Assembly: GCF_019263585.2 (NCBI RefSeq) | Contig: NZ_JADQDF010000001.1 | Location: 4,722,501 to 4,786,500, forward strand | Direction of reading: 5' to 3' | DNA: 64,000 nt | Source: Pseudonocardia oceani | GTDB lineage: Bacteria > Actinomycetota > Actinomycetes > Mycobacteriales > Pseudonocardiaceae | Shown: piece by piece, positions 8,465-17,049 of the stretch | Numbering within the stretch: position 1 is the stretch's first letter | How the letters are laid out: each line of letters begins with the position of its first letter | Position numbers and translations under genes: made by a program | Notes under the pieces: model-generated | Seen by the model: only the letters and a program-made list of their open reading frames with translations | What the model was told of the DNA's origin: nothing | Database searches by the model: none

Positions 8465-9412
8465 ATGATGACGCTGGCGCTGTGTACGACCTCCCACACC
8501 CCGCTGATGGGCAAGGCCGATCCGGCCCCGGATGTCACGGGGAGGGTGGAGGACGCGTTCGACCGGGCCCGCGCGTTCATCCGCGACTACGACCCCGAAC
8601 TCGTGGTGATCTTCGGTCCGGACCACTACAACGGCTTCTTCTACGAGGTCATGCCCCCCTTCTGCATCGCCGCCGCCGCGGAGTCGGTCGGGGACTACGG
8701 ACTGCCGAAGGGGCCGCTCCCGGTCGATGCCGACGCGGCGCGCCACATCGCGGCGGAGGTGCTCGCGGAGGGAGTCGACGTCGCGGTCTCCGAGCGCATG
8801 CAGGTCGACCACGGGTTCTCCCAGCCGCTCGCGCTGCTGTTCGGGGCGATCGACGTCGTCCCCGTCGTTCCCGTCTTCATCAACTGCGTGGCCGAGCCGC
8901 TCGGGCCGGTTGCCAGGGCCCGCCATCTCGGAGCGGCCGTCGGACGCGCTGCGGCCGGCCTCGACAGGCGCGTGCTGCTCGTCGGCTCCGGAGGCCTCTC
9001 GCACGACCCGCCGGTGCCCCAGCTGAGGGGTGCCCCGCCGGAGGTCGCCGAGCGGCTGATCGCCGGCCGCAACCCGACCGCGCAGGAGCGGGCGGTGCGC
9101 GAGGCCAGGGTCGTCGGCGCGATCGCCGACTTCGCCGCGGGCACCTCCGACCTGATGCCGCTGAACCCCCACTGGGACGCGGACATGATGGCGCTGCTCG
9201 CCTCCGGCGAGATCGAGCGCATCGACGATCGGCCGAACACGTGGTTCGTCGAGCACGCAGGCCACTCCTCGCACGAGGTGCGCACCTGGATCGCGGCCTA
9301 CGCCGCGCTCGGCGCCGCCGGCCGGTACGCGGTCGAGACCTCCTTCTACGAGGCGATCCCGGAGTGGATCGCCGGATTCGGGCTCACCACCGCCCGCACC
9401 GTCACCTCCTGA
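8465..9412 (+). CDS. mhpB: 3-carboxyethylcatechol 2,3-dioxygenase-like extradiol dioxygenase
   Basis: A 315-residue LigB-type (class III) extradiol dioxygenase very like MhpB, which opens 3-(2,3-dihydroxyphenyl)propionate with Fe(II) and O2. Colinear signatures are SHTPLMGKADPA, VVIFGPDHYNGFFYEVMPPFC, MQVDHGFSQPL, VGSGGLSHDPPVPQL, LMPLNPHWDADMM and IPEWIAGFG. The histidines in QVDHGF and GLSHDPP match the acid-base pair described for E. coli MhpB. The ATG follows AGCAGGGAG. It begins an operon with the next three genes and likely cleaves the catechol made by a hydroxylase such as the HpaB-type enzyme. The exact side chain accepted is uncertain. Confidence 0.9.
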   Translation: MMTLALCTTSHTPLMGKADPAPDVTGRVEDAFDRARAFIRDYDPELVVIFGPDHYNGFFYEVMPPFCIAAAAESVGDYGLPKGPLPVDADAARHIAAEVLAEGVDVAVSERMQVDHGFSQPLALLFGAIDVVPVVPVFINCVAEPLGPVARARHLGAAVGRAAAGLDRRVLLVGSGGLSHDPPVPQLRGAPPEVAERLIAGRNPTAQERAVREARVVGAIADFAAGTSDLMPLNPHWDADMMALLASGEIERIDDRPNTWFVEHAGHSSHEVRTWIAAYAALGAAGRYAVETSFYEAIPEWIAGFGLTTARTVTS

Positions 9413-9435
9413 GACCCCGACCCCGAGAGGCAACC

Positions 9436-10050
9436 ATGGAGCTCGAGCCCCGCCGGACCGCGTTCATCGCGGTGCACTACCAGAACGACGTGATCACCCG
9501 GGACGGTGCCTTCGGCGCCTTCTTCGCCGAGCAGGCCGCGGCGGCCGGTGTCGTCCCGACCACCAGGACGCTGCAGGAGGCGGCACGCGGCGCGGGCTCC
9601 CTCGTGGTGTACACCCGTGTGGCGTTCCAGCCCGGTTACGGCGACCTGGTGGGCAACTTCCCGTTGCTCGCGATGGTCGGGCAGCAGGGCTGCCTGGTCG
9701 ACGGGACGTCCGCGGCCGCCATCGTCGACGAGCTCACCCCGCAGGACGGCGACATCGTCGTGACGCACCAGCGCGTGAGCGGGTTCGTCGGCAGCGAGCT
9801 CGACGCGGTGCTGCGCGGCCGGGGCGTCGACACCGTCGTGATCACCGGCGTCGCCACGAACATGTCGATCGAGAGCACGGCGCGCAGTGCGGGCGACCTC
9901 GGCTACCGCACGATCGTCGTCGCCGACGCGTGCAGCGCCGCTGCCCCGGAGGTCCACCAGGCGTCGCTGGACAGCCTCGGCATGCTCGGCGAGGTCGTGA
10001 GCAGCTCGGACGTGCTCGAGGCGCTGAAGGTCCCGGCGGTGAGCGCATGA
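9436..10050 (+). CDS. Isochorismatase-fold protein lacking the Asp-Lys-Cys triad
   Basis: A 204-residue isochorismatase-like alpha/beta protein. The fold is clear (AFIAVHYQND, LVVYTRVAFQPGYGDL, VSGFVGSELDAVLRGRGVDT, VITGVATNMSIESTARSAGDLGYR). The three catalytic positions of cysteine hydrolases all differ: the usual Asp of the first strand is His (VHYQND), the usual Lys is His or Gln (VTHQRVSGF), and the nucleophilic Cys of NVCVEST is Ser (NMSIEST). It may be a non-hydrolytic member or use a different mechanism. It sits 23 bp after the dioxygenase and overlaps the hydrolase gene by ATGA. Maleamate-type amidases have this fold, but the missing residues argue against a simple amidase. Confidence 0.82.
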   Translation: MELEPRRTAFIAVHYQNDVITRDGAFGAFFAEQAAAAGVVPTTRTLQEAARGAGSLVVYTRVAFQPGYGDLVGNFPLLAMVGQQGCLVDGTSAAAIVDELTPQDGDIVVTHQRVSGFVGSELDAVLRGRGVDTVVITGVATNMSIESTARSAGDLGYRTIVVADACSAAAPEVHQASLDSLGMLGEVVSSSDVLEALKVPAVSA

Positions 10051-10907
10051 GCCGCCCCTCGGTGTGGTCCGCGCTCGCGGGTGTCGAGCTGAGCATCCGG
10101 TACGTGCAGGTCGGGGAGTGGCGGACCAGGGTCCTGGAGGCGGGCGAGGGTGAGCCGCTGGTGCTCATGCACGGCACCGGCGGGCACCTGGAGGCCTACG
10201 CGCACAACATCGGCCCGCTCTCGCGTCGGTTCCGGGTGATCGCCTACGAGTACCCCGGCCACGGGTACACCACCCACACCACCCGCGACCTGGAGCTGCC
10301 GGACTACGTCGCGCACCTCGACGGCCTGCTCGACGCGCTCGGCATCGGACGCGCGCACCTGTCGGGGGAGTCCCTGGGCGGTTGGCTCGCGCTGAAGTAC
10401 GCCGCCGCGCACCCGGACCGCACCGGCCGGGTGCTGCTCAACACGCCCGGCGGCACGATGGCCACGCCCGAGGTGATGGAGCGGATCCGCAGCCTGTCCC
10501 AGGCGGCCGCGGACGATCCGAGCGAGGAGCGGATCCGCGCCCGGCTCGAGTGGCTGATGGCGGACGCCTCGTCGGTCACCGACGAGCTGGTCGGCATCCG
10601 CCGCGCGATCTACGCGCGGCCCGGATTCGCCGAGTCGATGCGGCACCTGCTCTGCCTGCAGGACCCGGAGATCCGCGCCCGCAACCTGGTCAGCGACGAC
10701 GAGCTCGCCGCGGTGGCCGGGCCGGCGCTCGTGGTGTGGACCAGCGACGACCCGTCCGGGCCTGCCGCGGCAGGTATGGCGATGGCCGACAAGATGCCGA
10801 ACGCCGGCTTCGAGGTGATCAAGGACGCCGGGCACTGGCCGCAGTGGGAGCAGCACGAGGTCTTCAACGCCCTCGCGCTCGAGTTCCTGACCGGGGAGCG
10901 GGGCTGA
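10047..10907 (+). CDS. Alpha/beta hydrolase, MhpC-like meta-cleavage product hydrolase
   Basis: A 286-residue alpha/beta hydrolase with nucleophile elbow SGESLGG, acid region WTSDDPSG and catalytic His in DAGHWPQWEQHEVFN. The last motif is very close to that of meta-cleavage C-C hydrolases (MhpC, BphD, HsaD), which split the ring-opened product into a dienoate and a carboxylic acid. The gene overlaps its neighbours on both sides (ATGA at the start, TGATG at the end) in an operon with the extradiol dioxygenase, exactly the context for this role. It is a little divergent around the oxyanion loop (LMHGTGGHLEAY), so the substrate may differ from dihydroxyphenylpropionate products. Confidence 0.85.
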   Translation: MSRPSVWSALAGVELSIRYVQVGEWRTRVLEAGEGEPLVLMHGTGGHLEAYAHNIGPLSRRFRVIAYEYPGHGYTTHTTRDLELPDYVAHLDGLLDALGIGRAHLSGESLGGWLALKYAAAHPDRTGRVLLNTPGGTMATPEVMERIRSLSQAAADDPSEERIRARLEWLMADASSVTDELVGIRRAIYARPGFAESMRHLLCLQDPEIRARNLVSDDELAAVAGPALVVWTSDDPSGPAAAGMAMADKMPNAGFEVIKDAGHWPQWEQHEVFNALALEFLTGERG

Positions 10908-11197
10908 TGGCGCTCTTCGCGGTGGTGTGGCGCTACACCGACGACGTCGCGCTGCTCGACGAGGTTCGCCCGCGGCACCGTGAGTACCTGGGGGGCATGG
11001 TGGAGCGGGGGGTGGTGCGCCAAGCCGGACCGTTCGGCGACGGCTCGGGCGGTCTGCTCGTCTACGACGTCGAGGACGAGCACGAGCTGGCGACGTGGAT
11101 CGCCGAGGACCCCTTCACCGTGAGCGGGGTGATCGTCGAGAGCCGGTGGTGGCCCTGGACCCCGGTCGTCGGGCCCCTGGCCGAGCCCCGCGGGTGA
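10907..11197 (+). CDS. YciI-like domain protein
   Basis: A 96-residue YciI/DGPF-type protein: FAVVWRYTDDVALLDEVRPRHREYLGGM, RQAGPFGDGSGGLLVYDV, DEHELATWIAEDPFTVSGV. The Asp-His pair typical of the family is present (RHREYL and EDPF). Family members act as small hydrolases or muconolactone-like isomerase partners in some aromatic pathways; the function here is inferred from the operon only. The ATG overlaps the stop of the alpha/beta hydrolase by one base. It is the last gene of the MhpB-type operon and runs head-on into the hydrolase gene at 11210 with a 12-bp gap. Confidence 0.8.
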   Translation: MALFAVVWRYTDDVALLDEVRPRHREYLGGMVERGVVRQAGPFGDGSGGLLVYDVEDEHELATWIAEDPFTVSGVIVESRWWPWTPVVGPLAEPRG

Positions 11198-11209
11198 GCG
11201 CCAGGCCCG

Positions 11210-12034
11210 TCAGGCGCTCGACCGGGACGCGACGACCGTGGTCCGCAGGAACGCCTCGATGTGCCCGTTGAACTCGGCAGGCCGCTCCAGCCAGATCAGG
11301 TGACCCGCCCGCGGGACGCGCGCCACGACCGCCCCCCGGATCGCCGCTGCCACGGCTTCGTTGTAGCGGGGCAGCGTGATCCGGTCCTCCTCGCCGTAGA
11401 CCACCATGGTCGGGCACGTGATCTGGGGCAGGCGGTCGGCCGTCTCGTGCACGAGGTCGGCGCGGAAGTGCGCCGCCGTGCCGTCGAGCCGCGTCGACAT
11501 GTGCCGGCGGAGCTCGGCCTCGACGGCGGTCTGGAGATCGGGCTCGTCGTCGATCACGCTCGGGGACGACATCCAGAAGGCGAACTGCCCGTAGACGTCC
11601 AGGGGTCCGTTCTCCAGCGCGTACAGGCGCGAGGTGAAGTGCCGCTGCATGTGCTTCTCGCGGCCGGTGGAGGACCAGGTTGCGGCCAGCACGGCGCTGC
11701 GCACGCGGTCCGGGCGCAGCAGCGCGATCTCCTGGGCGACCGCGGACCCGAGACTGAGACCCACGACGTGCGCGGGCGGCAGGTCGAGCGCGTCCATCAC
11801 GCCGATGACGTCGGTTGCGAGGTCGGCCACGGTCGGGGGCAGGTGGCCGCCGACGGTACGGCCGCTGCCGCGCAGGTCAACGGTCACGCAGCGGTGACGG
11901 TCCCGGAAGTGGGCGACCTGGTGGGTGTCCCACATGGATCCGGCCAGGCCGGTCCCCGGGATCCACACGATCGGGTCACCCGAACCCGCCTCGTCGTAGT
12001 GCATCTCGACGTCTCCGATGCGGACACTGGGCAT
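11210..12034 (-). CDS. Alpha/beta fold hydrolase
   Basis: A 274-residue alpha/beta hydrolase: PIVWIPGTGLAGSMWDTHQ, VTVDLRGSGRT, nucleophile GLSLGSAVAQ, acid loop YGEEDRITLP, His in RAGHLIWLERPAEF. It resembles 3-oxoadipate enol-lactonases and other carboxylic ester or C-C hydrolases of catabolic clusters. The start is the ATG after GAGGAG; longer readings upstream have no similarity. It is divergent from the large BTAD regulator, and a TTGCATGCAA palindrome lies between them. It stands alone on its strand, so it is probably regulated directly through that intergenic region. Confidence 0.85.
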   Translation of the reverse strand: MPSVRIGDVEMHYDEAGSGDPIVWIPGTGLAGSMWDTHQVAHFRDRHRCVTVDLRGSGRTVGGHLPPTVADLATDVIGVMDALDLPPAHVVGLSLGSAVAQEIALLRPDRVRSAVLAATWSSTGREKHMQRHFTSRLYALENGPLDVYGQFAFWMSSPSVIDDEPDLQTAVEAELRRHMSTRLDGTAAHFRADLVHETADRLPQITCPTMVVYGEEDRITLPRYNEAVAAAIRGAVVARVPRAGHLIWLERPAEFNGHIEAFLRTTVVASRSSA

Positions 12035-12374
12035 CCGGCGCTCCTCGGTCGTGTGCGTGGGCAGCAGGGGTCGGCTGCCCGTGCCTCCGGCTCGGGCCGG
12101 CCATGTACCGTCGCAGGTCCCCGTGAGCGGCGCGTTAACCAGGTCACAGTCGCCTTGCCAACGTTTGTATGCTCTGTTGCATGCAATGTCCCCCTCCGAT
12201 CGGTGGGGGAGCGACGAGTCGGCAGTCACAGCGGTCCGCTGCTCGGGGTGCTCCTCACGGCGGGCTCGGGCGCACAGAGTCGCCGAGAACGAGGCCGACG
12301 CGGCGTGGCCGGGTGGGGTGTGGAGCGATGCCCTGGTGTGAAGCGCCCTGCAGGATGCAGCGGGGCCCGGTCTG
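12035..12374. other. Divergent intergenic region, no gene
   Basis: This 340-bp gap separates the alpha/beta hydrolase from the BTAD regulator. I see no coding sequence with family similarity. It holds the palindromic site at 12165-12186 and a GTTAAC at 12134-12139; both elements recur between the monooxygenase and GntR genes near 28.9 kb. Confidence 0.6.
12165..12186. promoter_or_regulatory. Operator-like site TTGTATGC-N4-TTGCATGCAA
   Basis: A perfect 10-bp palindrome TTGCATGCAA (12177-12186) preceded at a 4-bp spacing by a related half site TTGTATGC. The same layout, in reverse orientation, is at 28961-28982, and the two loci share GTTGCATGCAATGT. The GntR protein encoded at 28997 is the likely binder. 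Confidence 0.55.
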
Positions 12375-15300
12375 ATGCGGGTCATCCAGCTCAAGATCAC
12401 CCCGCCGCCGGTCGGCGGGACGACGGTGCGGCGGCCGCGCATCGAGTCCTTGCTGAGCCGCCTCATCGAGCAGCACCGGGTCGTGTGTGTCCTCGCGTCG
12501 GCGGGCGCGGGCAAGACGACGGCCGTCCTGCAGGCGGCCCAGCAGCTGAGCCGGCCGCTCGCCTGGCTCGCCATCGACGCGACCGACGCCGTCACCGGGC
12601 GGCTGCTCACCTACCTCGAGGCCGCGATCGCCCGCCAGATTCCGGCGGTGGAGGGGCTGGCGAGTGCGGCCCTGGCCTCGCAACTGCCGCACGCGGAGGT
12701 GGCGGGCCTGCTCGCGGAGGCCGTCGGCGACGCCAACCTGCTGCTGGTGCTCGACGACGCGGAGCGGCTGGCCGAGGAGCCGGAGGCACTGGCCGTCGTG
12801 TCGTCGTTCGCCCGCTACCTGCCGGCGACCGCGCGGCTCGTCATGATCAGCCGCTCCGTCCTGCCGTTCGCCGCCGCCGCCGGCGCCCCCTTCCTGACCT
12901 ACGTCGCGGCGGTCGGCGAGGAGGATCTCGCCTTCACCGTGCAGGAGGCGACCGACGCGCTCGTGCTCTCGGGTCGGCCCGACGTGGACCCGGCCGAGGC
13001 GATCGTGGAGACCGGCGGCTGGGTGACCGGAGTGCTGTTCGAGGCCTGGCGCTCGGCGGACCACGTCATCGGGGTCGGCGGCGAGGCCGATCCGCTGCAC
13101 GGTTACCTGGCCACCCAGATCCTGGCGCAGCTCCCCGCGGCCGACCGCGAGTTCCTCATCTCGGCGGCCCTGCTCAAGGAGGTGACGCCGGCCGCCGCCG
13201 AGTGCCTCGGCCTCCCGGATGCGGCGGTCCGGCTGCACAGCCTGCGCTCCCGGCGGCTCCCGGTGGCCTGGGACCGCGCCGGTAAGGCGATGCGCTGCCA
13301 CCCCCGGTTCCGCGAGTACCTCCTCGAGCTGCTGCACCGGCGCAACGACGCCGAGGTGCGGGAGTTGCACGCGGCCTACGCGAGGCTGCTGGTCGAGCTG
13401 CAGCACGACGAGGAGGCCGTCGAGGAGTTCTTCGCCGCCGGCCGGCTCGACGACGCGCTGGAGGTCGTCGAGCGGATCGTCATCGGGGTCATCGAGCGCA
13501 CCGACTTCGCGCTGGCCGAGCGCTGGCTGAACCGGTTGGAGCCGGTGGGCCACGACAAGCCGGCCGGTCTGGTCGTCGCCGAGCTCATGCTGGCGCTGGC
13601 GCGCGAGGACTACGCACGTGGCGTGCGGCTGGCCGACGAGCTGGCGGCGGCGGGCAGGCGCGACGAGCTGGCCGCGACGTCGAGCCGGGCGGCGAGCCTC
13701 ATCGCCTGGTGCTACCTGCACGCGGGCCGGGTCACCGACATTCACGCGGTGCTGGAGGTCGGCCGGTCGGGCGAGGAGCTCGACGCCATGAGGTACGCGA
13801 TGCACACCGTGGACGACGTCCCGGCCGCTCCGGACACCCCGGAGGGGTGGCTGACCGGGGGGCCGTTCGACGCGCTCGTCATGCGCACCCACTACGACCG
13901 CGGGCGGCTGAGCCTCCTGGCCGACCCGCCGTCCTCCCCGTGGGCGGCGAAGGCGGCGGAGCCGTGGCGGGTGGGGGCGCTGCTCGCCACCGGCCACACC
14001 GAGCAGGGGTTCGAGCTGTACCAGCGACTGGAAGGCCTCCACGAACAGGGTGTGTGGCTCTCCGCGGTGATGGGGCCGAAGCTGATGGCCGAGCTCGGCG
14101 AGCACGACGCAGCCTGGCGGCTCCTGCGTAGCGGCCGCGAGCGCATCGTCGCCAGCGGGTCCGAGCTGTTCCGCATGCTCAGCCTTCTCACCGAGGCGGA
14201 ACTGCTGCTGCAGCTCAGCCGGGACGCGCGTGCCGCTCGGCAGGTCCTCGAGGAGGTGGCGCGGCACCCGATCGGTCGGCAGTACGCGAACATCCGCGAA
14301 CACGCGAACACGCTTCTCGGCGCGGCTCTGCTGCTGGAGGGCGAGGACGTGCGCGCCAGGGACGGCCTCGCCGCGGCGGTCAGCAGCATGCAGCGGGGTC
14401 AACGCATCCTGTGGCTGCCAGAGGCGGCCGTCCACCTGGCCGAGGCGCAGTGGCGGCTGGGGGAGGAGCAGGCGGCCGACGACGCAGCCAACCTCGCGTT
14501 GTGGGCCGCCGAGCAGCAGGGGTCGAACCACCTGCTGCTGCGGGCACTGTCGGAGTTCCCGGCCGTGCTGTCCCGACGGCTGGACATCGAGCGCGGTGCC
14601 GACTCGCCGTGGCACGACCTCGGTCGCGCGCTGATGGTGCAGGGTGTCGCCCTCGGCGACGTGCTCGCGGCGTCGGTGCACGTGACGGAGTTCGGGCGGA
14701 CGGCTGTCCTGGTGAACGGCGAGGACGCGGCGCTGCGGTTGAAGAAGAGCTACGAGCTGCTCGCGTACCTCGCCAACAGCGGACGCGATGCCGTACCGCG
14801 CCAGGAGCTCCTCGAGGTGCTGTTCGAGGGCCGAGCCGACGACGCCGCCGGCTCCTACCTCCGGCAGGCCGTGTTGCGGCTGCGGCGGGCTGTGCCGGAC
14901 GTGTTGCGCACCGACGCCGTCGCCGGCCGGGTCGCCCTCGGCGCCGGCGTCCGCGTGACCACCGAGTCCGAGCGGCTCTCGGCGCTGCTCCGGCAGGCCG
15001 CGAGCCTGCGTGGCCAGGACCGGCTGCGGACGCTGCTGCAGGCACTGGAGATCTCCGACCGGGGCGAGTACCTGCCGGGGGTGCTGTCGGCGTGGGCAGA
15101 GGAGCGCCGCCAGCAATTGACCTCCGTGGTGCAGGAGGCCCGCCACGACGCCGCCGAGATCGCCTTCGCCACCGGGCACTACCGGCAGGCGGCCCGGCTG
15201 GTCGGTGACGTGCTGCACGCCGATTCGTTCCGGGAGTCGGCGTGGCGCCTGGAGATGCGGATCGCCGACGCGCTGGGCAACCAGGACCGCGTGATCGCGG

Positions 15301-15389
15301 CCTATCGGGCGTGCGAGCGCGCCCTGACCGAGCTCGGCACCCAGCCCACCGCCACCACCGTGCAACTGCTGCAGGACCTGCGCCGCTGA
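12375..15389 (+). CDS. Large ATPase regulator with C-terminal SARP/BTAD module
   Basis: A 1004-residue STAND-type regulator. Residues 41-49 carry a Walker A (ASAGAGKTT) and about 121-129 a Walker B (NLLLVLDDAE). A long helical, TPR-like middle follows. The C-terminus has an OmpR-like winged helix (about 770-860: LKKSYELLAYLANSGRDAVPR, YLRQAVLRLRRAVPD) and a bacterial transcriptional activator domain (about 868-1004). In AfsR/SARP proteins the DNA-binding module is N-terminal; here the order is reversed, as in some MalT-like BTAD proteins. It probably activates the catabolic genes around it after binding a signal. No strong ribosome-binding site precedes the ATG. The effector is unknown. Confidence 0.85.
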   Translation: MRVIQLKITPPPVGGTTVRRPRIESLLSRLIEQHRVVCVLASAGAGKTTAVLQAAQQLSRPLAWLAIDATDAVTGRLLTYLEAAIARQIPAVEGLASAALASQLPHAEVAGLLAEAVGDANLLLVLDDAERLAEEPEALAVVSSFARYLPATARLVMISRSVLPFAAAAGAPFLTYVAAVGEEDLAFTVQEATDALVLSGRPDVDPAEAIVETGGWVTGVLFEAWRSADHVIGVGGEADPLHGYLATQILAQLPAADREFLISAALLKEVTPAAAECLGLPDAAVRLHSLRSRRLPVAWDRAGKAMRCHPRFREYLLELLHRRNDAEVRELHAAYARLLVELQHDEEAVEEFFAAGRLDDALEVVERIVIGVIERTDFALAERWLNRLEPVGHDKPAGLVVAELMLALAREDYARGVRLADELAAAGRRDELAATSSRAASLIAWCYLHAGRVTDIHAVLEVGRSGEELDAMRYAMHTVDDVPAAPDTPEGWLTGGPFDALVMRTHYDRGRLSLLADPPSSPWAAKAAEPWRVGALLATGHTEQGFELYQRLEGLHEQGVWLSAVMGPKLMAELGEHDAAWRLLRSGRERIVASGSELFRMLSLLTEAELLLQLSRDARAARQVLEEVARHPIGRQYANIREHANTLLGAALLLEGEDVRARDGLAAAVSSMQRGQRILWLPEAAVHLAEAQWRLGEEQAADDAANLALWAAEQQGSNHLLLRALSEFPAVLSRRLDIERGADSPWHDLGRALMVQGVALGDVLAASVHVTEFGRTAVLVNGEDAALRLKKSYELLAYLANSGRDAVPRQELLEVLFEGRADDAAGSYLRQAVLRLRRAVPDVLRTDAVAGRVALGAGVRVTTESERLSALLRQAASLRGQDRLRTLLQALEISDRGEYLPGVLSAWAEERRQQLTSVVQEARHDAAEIAFATGHYRQAARLVGDVLHADSFRESAWRLEMRIADALGNQDRVIAAYRACERALTELGTQPTATTVQLLQDLRR

Positions 15390-15554
15390 CGGTTCCGGGC
15401 GGCCCGCGACATGCGGTCCGACCTGCGCCGTCACTCGTGAACCGCCGGTTTCGCCGCGATTCACGCCGCCCGTCCACCATTCGCCGCTACAGCGACACCG
15501 CCGCGCAGCACGACCGTGCCGGCGCCGAGCGGGAGATCCAGGAGGACGCACGCG

Positions 15555-16979
15555 ATGCCCTCATCGTGGTTGCTCATCGAGAACGGCACCGTCGTCGACG
15601 GCACGGGCGCGGCGGCGTCGGCCGGGACGTCCGTCCTGGTCGAGGACGGACGGATCGTCCGTGTCGGCCCGGACGCCACGGCCGATGCGGTGCCGCGCGG
15701 CGAGCCGCTCACCCGGATCGACGCCACCGGCAAGACCGTCATGCCCGGCCTCATCGACGCGCACTGCCACATGACCTACGGCGAGAGCCGCAGCGAGGAG
15801 GAGATCGACCTCTACACGAGCCCGGAGCTGCGCACGCTCAAGGCCGCGTTCCACGCGCAGAAGGTGCTGAGGGCGGGCGTCACCGGGATCTCGCAGCCAG
15901 GGGGCAGCTACTTCATCGGCGTCGGGCTGCGCGAGGCGATCAAGGACGGCTTCGTGCAGGGGCCGCGGATGACCTCGGCCGGCCGCTACATCAGCACCAG
16001 CAACAGCCTCACCGACTGGTACCCGGACTCGGTGGGCGTGCCCGAGGGGTCCATCGGCATCCTCGCCAACACCGTCGACGGGATGAAGGACGAGGTGCGG
16101 CGCCAGGTCAAGGCGGGCGTGGACCTCATCAAGCTCGCCGACAGCCCGTACGGCGACTACCAGGCGTTCACCGACGACGAGATGAAGATCGTCGCCGATC
16201 TCGCCCATCAACTCGGCAAGAAGGTCACGATCCACGCCCGCGGGTCCGCCGAGGTCGATGCCGCTGTCCGGGCCGGCATCGACTGGATCATGCACGGCAA
16301 CGTGATGACCGACGAGACGATCGGCAGGCTCGCGGAGTCGGGCACCCCCCTCGTCCCGACGCTGCTCCTGCTGGCCAACGTCGCCGACTTCGGCGCGCAG
16401 GTCGGGGCGCCCGTCGACCTGCGGGACGGCATGAAGCGCATGCTCGAGAAGACCGGGGACAGCCTGCACCGCGCCCACGAGGCCGGAGTGAAGATGGTGC
16501 TCGGCACCGATACCGGCTTCTCCGTCGCCCCGTACGGCGAATGGCACGCGCGTGAGCTCGAACTGCTCATGAACTACGCGGGTCTGTCGTCGCTGGAGGC
16601 GATCCAGGCGGGCACCCAGCACGGCGCGCTCATGCTCGGCCTCGACGGAGAGGTCGGCGTGATCGCGCCGGGGATGATCGCAGACATCATCGTGGTCGAC
16701 GGTGACCCGGTGGAGGACATCACAGTCCTGCAGGACAAGCGACGCATCGAGACCGTCGTCCAGGACGGCCGTGTCGTCGTCTTCGACGAGGCCGCGCTCG
16801 AGCGGCGGTGGCCGCACGACCGCGCCCAGATCTATTCGGTCACCGACCTCACCTACGACCTGGTTCACGGTCAGGCGGGGGAGGCCGGCAACGGGGAGCT
16901 CGCGGAGCTCGACCAGAGCGACGCGAGGGACCTCGTGGCGGATCTCCAGCACCGGGAGACCTCCGCACGGATGTGCTGA
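15555..16979 (+). CDS. Amidohydrolase family protein (imidazolonepropionase/prolidase-like)
   Basis: A 474-residue metal-dependent amidohydrolase: the start IENGTVVDGTG, metal ligands in PGLIDAHCHMTYGE, lysine in VDLIKLADSP, HARGSAEVDAAVRAG, DWIMHGN, and the Asp of LGTDTGFS, then AIQAGTQHGALMLGLD. All ligands expected of a binuclear or carboxylated-Lys member are present. AGGAGG lies 9 bp before the ATG. It follows the BTAD regulator by 165 bp and precedes the permease by 70 bp. The family hydrolyses cyclic amides, imidazolones and dipeptides, so it could open a lactam or hydantoin-like ring in this pathway; that is inference. Confidence 0.85.
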   Translation: MPSSWLLIENGTVVDGTGAAASAGTSVLVEDGRIVRVGPDATADAVPRGEPLTRIDATGKTVMPGLIDAHCHMTYGESRSEEEIDLYTSPELRTLKAAFHAQKVLRAGVTGISQPGGSYFIGVGLREAIKDGFVQGPRMTSAGRYISTSNSLTDWYPDSVGVPEGSIGILANTVDGMKDEVRRQVKAGVDLIKLADSPYGDYQAFTDDEMKIVADLAHQLGKKVTIHARGSAEVDAAVRAGIDWIMHGNVMTDETIGRLAESGTPLVPTLLLLANVADFGAQVGAPVDLRDGMKRMLEKTGDSLHRAHEAGVKMVLGTDTGFSVAPYGEWHARELELLMNYAGLSSLEAIQAGTQHGALMLGLDGEVGVIAPGMIADIIVVDGDPVEDITVLQDKRRIETVVQDGRVVVFDEAALERRWPHDRAQIYSVTDLTYDLVHGQAGEAGNGELAELDQSDARDLVADLQHRETSARMC

Positions 16980-17049
16980 CGGCCCGCACCGGCCGTCGGA
17001 CCTGCAGTTGCACTTCCCTCCCATCCGTTCCCATCACCGCGGAGCCCAG

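Noticed and set aside
12255..15551. A 1098-codon open frame on the minus strand opposite the BTAD regulator
   Set aside because: Its product is low-complexity Arg/Gly/Leu/Val-rich sequence without any domain, as expected from the complement of high-GC coding DNA.
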